Assembly (NCBI RefSeq): GCF_900142465.1 | Contig: NZ_FRAX01000003.1 | Span: 1 to 64,000, forward strand | Direction: 5' to 3' | Source of the DNA: Fibrobacter sp. UWH6 | GTDB lineage: Bacteria; Fibrobacterota; Fibrobacteria; Fibrobacterales; Fibrobacteraceae | Length of the DNA: 64,000 bases | Shown here: positions 61,626 to 64,000 of the stretch, one piece after another | Layout: each line of letters opens with the position of its first letter | How positions within the stretch are numbered: the first letter of the stretch is position 1 | Made by a program: the position numbers and the translations under genes | Notes under the pieces: model-generated | The model's database searches: none | What the model was told of the DNA's origin: nothing | Seen by the model: only the letters and a program-made list of their open reading frames with translations

Positions 61626-62006
61626 TCAAACTCCCAGGGCGTCCTTCACCTGGCCAATAAAGGCCTTTTCTTCGGGAGAAATGTTGCTTGCGTTTCCGTC
61701 TTCGTTAGAAGCTTCTGCCACGCGGATCATGGCGTTCAGCACAGCACGCTTAAATTCTTCGGACTCACCCTTGATGGCTGCCACACAGGCATCAATACGA
61801 TCCTTGGCGTTGCGGAACTTGCCATAGATGTTATTGAAATCGTCCCAACTTACGTTCGGAGTCAGTTCGTCATGAATCTTGTCCAGTTCATCGCTTTCGG
61901 CTTCAGTTGCAGAGGCGGAACCCGGCAAAAGTTTTTCGGTTTCAGTTTCATGAAAAAGGCAAGCCACCTGCCAGGAAAGGATCAAAAGAGCAAGATTCGG
62001 ATTCAT
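61626..62006 (-). CDS. Small TerB-like protein
   Basis: 126 residues. The N-terminus MNPNLALLILSWQVACLF is hydrophobic and may be a short signal or membrane anchor. The remainder is helical and acidic (ELDKIHDELTPNVSWDDFNNIYGKF), then FKRAVLNAMIRVAEASNEDGNASNISPEEKAFIGQV, which resembles the TerB helix-acidic loop-helix (ADG-x-ISPEE). TerB-type proteins bind divalent metal and occur with stress and envelope systems; no ter partners lie nearby. The assignment rests on the C-terminal half only. Confidence 0.6.
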   Translation of the reverse strand: MNPNLALLILSWQVACLFHETETEKLLPGSASATEAESDELDKIHDELTPNVSWDDFNNIYGKFRNAKDRIDACVAAIKGESEEFKRAVLNAMIRVAEASNEDGNASNISPEEKAFIGQVKDALGV

Positions 62007-62414
62007 TAGTACCTCGTTTGTTTTTGCTAAAGATACAATAAAATAGTGAACAGCGAAGGGTGAACAGTGAATAGTGAAAAGGATTTATGAGATATGGCTT
62101 TGACGAGTGTTTGCGTTTGTCATTCCGAACTTGTTTCGGAATCTCATGAGTGCATAAGACCCTGAACGTCCTCAGGGTGACTCTAGGCGCCTCCGGCGCG
62201 ATTATAATACCTCATAACTCGTATCTGATAACTCATATCTCACCCCTCACTTCTAGCACCTCATACCAGTTGTCTGAAACCTGGAGTCTGAAACCTAAAA
62301 AGCGAGCCCCGCGAGCGACCTAACAACCTCAAAGGAGCCGCAGGCTCCACCCTCCCCCCTTAATCTGTCCCCTTTAAACTTTACCCTTTAAACTATTTTA
62401 CTATATTCCAGCCC
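62007..62414. repeat. 408-base intergenic region made of heptad arrays and hairpin modules
   Basis: No gene is visible. 62044-62078: tagtgaa, cagcgaa, gggtgaa, cagtgaa, tagtgaa. 62118-62182: a relative of the GTCATCCTGAGC repeat (GTCATTCCGAAC ... CTCAGGGTGAC). 62186-62205: inverted third copy of the 20-bp palindrome seen at 56527 and 56587. 62205-62302: fourteen units (taatacc, tcataac, tcgtatc, tgataac, tcatatc, tcacccc, tcacttc, tagcacc and so on). 62334-62348: GGAGCC-GCA-GGCTCC. 62365-62399: ctgtccc, ctttaaa, ctttacc, ctttaaa, ctatttt, leading into the dnaX promoter-like sequence. Confidence 0.85.
62380..62414 (+). promoter_or_regulatory. Promoter-like sequence directly before dnaX, possibly giving a leaderless mRNA
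   Basis: TTTACC (62380-62385), 16-base spacer, TATATT (62402-62407), then seven bases and ATG. No Shine-Dalgarno sequence is present. The -35-like box lies inside a heptad array. Confidence 0.4.
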
Positions 62415-64000
62415 ATGGCATACGTAGCAATGGCCCGTAAGTGGCGTCCGCAATCTTTCTCCGACATGGTCGGTCAGGAACACATCGCAAAAACCCTTCA
62501 GAATGCAATTGAAGGGGGCCGTCTTCACCACGCTTTCCTGTTTACCGGAACCCGCGGCGTCGGTAAGACCACCAGTGCCCGTATCCTCGCCCGTACTCTG
62601 AACTGCACCGGCGGCGACCCGCTCCACCCCTGTGGCGAATGCCCCAGCTGTAAGGACTTTGCCGGCGGCAATCCCATGGATATTTTCGAAATCGACGCCG
62701 CATCCAATACCGGTGTGGACAATATCCGCGACGTGATCGAACGTGTGCAGTACCCGCCTGTTATCGGCAAGTACAAGATTTTTATCATCGACGAAGTCCA
62801 CATGCTTTCTACCGGTGCCTTCAACGCCTTGCTGAAGACTCTTGAAGAACCGCCTGAACATGTAATCTTTATCTTCGCCACCACCGAAGTCAACAAGGTG
62901 CCCCAGACTATTCTTAGCCGCGTGCAGCGTTTTGACTTCAAGCGCCTTTCTGTAGAACAGGTCCGCAGCCGTCTGCGCTACATTTGCGAACAGGAAAACA
63001 TCAACGCCTCCGACGAAACTCTTGACGTGTTCGCCGAAAAGGCAGACGGTTCCATGCGTGACGGCCTCACCTATTTCGATCAGGCCTACGCCTTTACCGG
63101 CAGCGAAATGACCGCCGAAGCCGTACGCAGCGTTCTGGGCATTCCCCCTGTAGAACTGTTCTTCACGCTGATTAATGCCATCGAAAGCCACGACCTCAAG
63201 GCCTGCTTCCATATGGTCGATGACGCCTGCAAGCGCGGTATCGAATTTACTCCCCTGCTGGATGGTTTCGGCAAGTTCCTCCGTAACCTGCTGTACTCCC
63301 GTCTGGACGCCTTTACCGCCGACGCCCTGAACGTCTCCGACGAAATGTACTCCAAGTACAAGAGCGCCGTTCCCGGCCTTGGCAACGTAGACATCCTCCG
63401 CATTTCCAAGATGCTGATCGACCTCCAGGGTACACTGCGTTACAGCACCAACCCCCGCCTTCTGGTAGAAACAACATTCGCCCGAATGGCATGGCTCGAC
63501 AGAATCGTCGACTTGAGGCGAGCTCTTGCCGCCATCAACGATCCCGCAAACGCCTCGGCCAGTGCTGACCAAGAGGCGCTAAAAAAAAAAGTAACTGATG
63601 TCCAGAATATGCTGGACGCCCAGGAAGAAGCCAAGGCACTCCAGCAAGCCGCAGAAAATCCCTTTGCCGCCATGGAAAGGGGCATCTCTGGAGGTTACTA
63701 CGGCGACGTCTACAGCCGCTACGAAGTGGCTGCCGCCTGGGGTTCCATCAGAAACCGCATCAACGATGACGGAGACTTCGCCTTTTCTGTGGCCCTCAAC
63801 GATTCCGTGCTTGAAACGGGCAACATCCAGGAAACCCCCTTCCCCATCGCCCTGACTTATGTAGGCGACGCCGGTAAAGACGCCTGGGGCCCCAAGCAGA
63901 TGGAAGAACACCCGGAATACCTGGAACGTCTAAAGCAGATTCTGGAAAATTGCCTACAGACCCCGGTTGCACTCTCCGTGAAGACCCGTGCCCTCAACGC
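62415..64000 (+). CDS. dnaX: DNA polymerase III subunit tau/gamma (partial, continues past the window)
   Basis: The first 528 codons are present. MAYVAMARKWRPQSF begins the protein; Walker A GTRGVGKTT (45-53); zinc module with Cys 64, 73, 76 and 79, the same positions as in E. coli; Walker B/DExx IIDEVHM (125-130); sensor and arginine region TLEEPPEHVIFIFATTE and ILSRVQRFDF. Domains I-III end near residue 370. tau holds the replisome together (DnaB and polymerase core contacts at its C-terminus), gamma is the short clamp-loader form. Codons 389-392 are CTA AAA AAA AAA, a ten-A run described separately; the original frame continues beyond it to the window end. Confidence 0.97.
   Translation, partial: MAYVAMARKWRPQSFSDMVGQEHIAKTLQNAIEGGRLHHAFLFTGTRGVGKTTSARILARTLNCTGGDPLHPCGECPSCKDFAGGNPMDIFEIDAASNTGVDNIRDVIERVQYPPVIGKYKIFIIDEVHMLSTGAFNALLKTLEEPPEHVIFIFATTEVNKVPQTILSRVQRFDFKRLSVEQVRSRLRYICEQENINASDETLDVFAEKADGSMRDGLTYFDQAYAFTGSEMTAEAVRSVLGIPPVELFFTLINAIESHDLKACFHMVDDACKRGIEFTPLLDGFGKFLRNLLYSRLDAFTADALNVSDEMYSKYKSAVPGLGNVDILRISKMLIDLQGTLRYSTNPRLLVETTFARMAWLDRIVDLRRALAAINDPANASASADQEALKKKVTDVQNMLDAQEEAKALQQAAENPFAAMERGISGGYYGDVYSRYEVAAAWGSIRNRINDDGDFAFSVALNDSVLETGNIQETPFPIALTYVGDAGKDAWGPKQMEEHPEYLERLKQILENCLQTPVALSVKTRALN
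63579..63599 (+). other. Slippery A10 run in dnaX with stops in both alternative frames
   Basis: Frame 0 reads CTA AAA AAA AAA GTA ACT GAT and stays open. With one A lost the sequence reads CTA AAA AAA AAG TAA, stopping at once (392 residues). With one A gained, or with a -1 ribosomal shift, it reads AAA AGT AAC TGA (394 residues). The position, just behind clamp-loader domain III, is where gamma ends in bacteria that make two dnaX products. Confidence 0.75.

Noticed and set aside
62044-62302. CRISPR array
   Set aside because: Repeats are 7 bp, degenerate and have no spacers of constant length; no cas genes are near.
63581-63590. Frameshift error or pseudogene in dnaX
   Set aside because: Frame 0 with ten A is open for more than 130 further codons with coding composition, so the sequence is intact as given.

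Overview
The window looks like chromosome of a cellulolytic Fibrobacter (phylum Fibrobacteres). It holds three secreted plant-cell-wall hydrolases (GH11, GH5 and GH9), lipoproteins with long serine-rich linkers, and one protein with the FISUMP domain (Fibrobacter succinogenes major paralogous domain). The secreted enzymes end in short basic C-terminal domains. Base composition is near 50% GC with strongly coding third positions. This produces many long antisense open frames, which I treated as shadows. No rRNA, tRNA, prophage or CRISPR array was recognised. The only hint of a mobile element is a transposase-like fragment at the left edge.

Layout. 1-3.6 kb: transposase-like fragment, CLC-type (probably fluoride-exporting) antiporter, radical SAM protein and a Ser-rich lipoprotein. 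3.6-7.4 kb: a queuosine-precursor unit (queF, queC, a VUT-family transporter, then an arginase-fold protein) headed by a well-matched preQ1-I riboswitch, followed by an RluB-type pseudouridine synthase. 7.5-15.7 kb (minus): rfbD plus a 47-residue zinc ribbon, then hrpA, a PPIase-like lipoprotein, surA and ftsE. 15.8-22.7 kb: SGNH esterase, GH11 xylanase, gyrA, surE. 22.8-29.3 kb: AAA_14/DUF4143 ATPase with an apparently leaderless promoter, FISUMP lipoprotein, SpoU methyltransferase, TolB-like propeller, GH5 endoglucanase. 29.3-39.1 kb (minus): a compact unit of unknown function made of an AlgX/AlgJ-like SGNH lipoprotein, a transglutaminase-like membrane protein, two tandem SUMF1-propeller-SGNH lipoproteins and a GT-C-like membrane protein. 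39.2-43.4 kb: TM2 protein, rdgB, GH9 cellulase, an outer-membrane-barrel-like protein. 43.6-52.8 kb: parE, a minus operon (94-residue protein, ybeY, corC-like), then a translationally coupled FecR / beta-helix-barrel pair. 53-64 kb: pyk, an FAD oxidoreductase, RluA-family synthase-hemH, pheT, a TerB-like protein, and the first 528 codons of dnaX.

Three signals go beyond routine annotation. First, dnaX carries a run of ten A residues at codons 389-392, with a stop codon almost immediately in both other frames. This is the arrangement expected for programmed slippage that makes a short gamma subunit beside full-length tau. Second, many intergenic gaps are filled by degenerate arrays of 7-bp units. 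Each locus has its own consensus, arms are often mirrored around a hairpin core, and arrays frequently run exactly from a stop codon or up to a start codon. One five-unit array sits in frame inside a pseudouridine synthase gene. Third, the 29.3-39.1 kb unit combines SUMF1-like, beta-propeller and SGNH/AlgX-like domains in a way I do not recognise as a described system.

The genes fit a surface-attached polysaccharide degrader. Secreted hydrolases with probable sorting domains feed carbon toward pyruvate kinase, and envelope proteins need SurA-type chaperoning. Several genes usually found beside a partner stand alone here (ftsE without ftsX, pheT without pheS, parE without parC).
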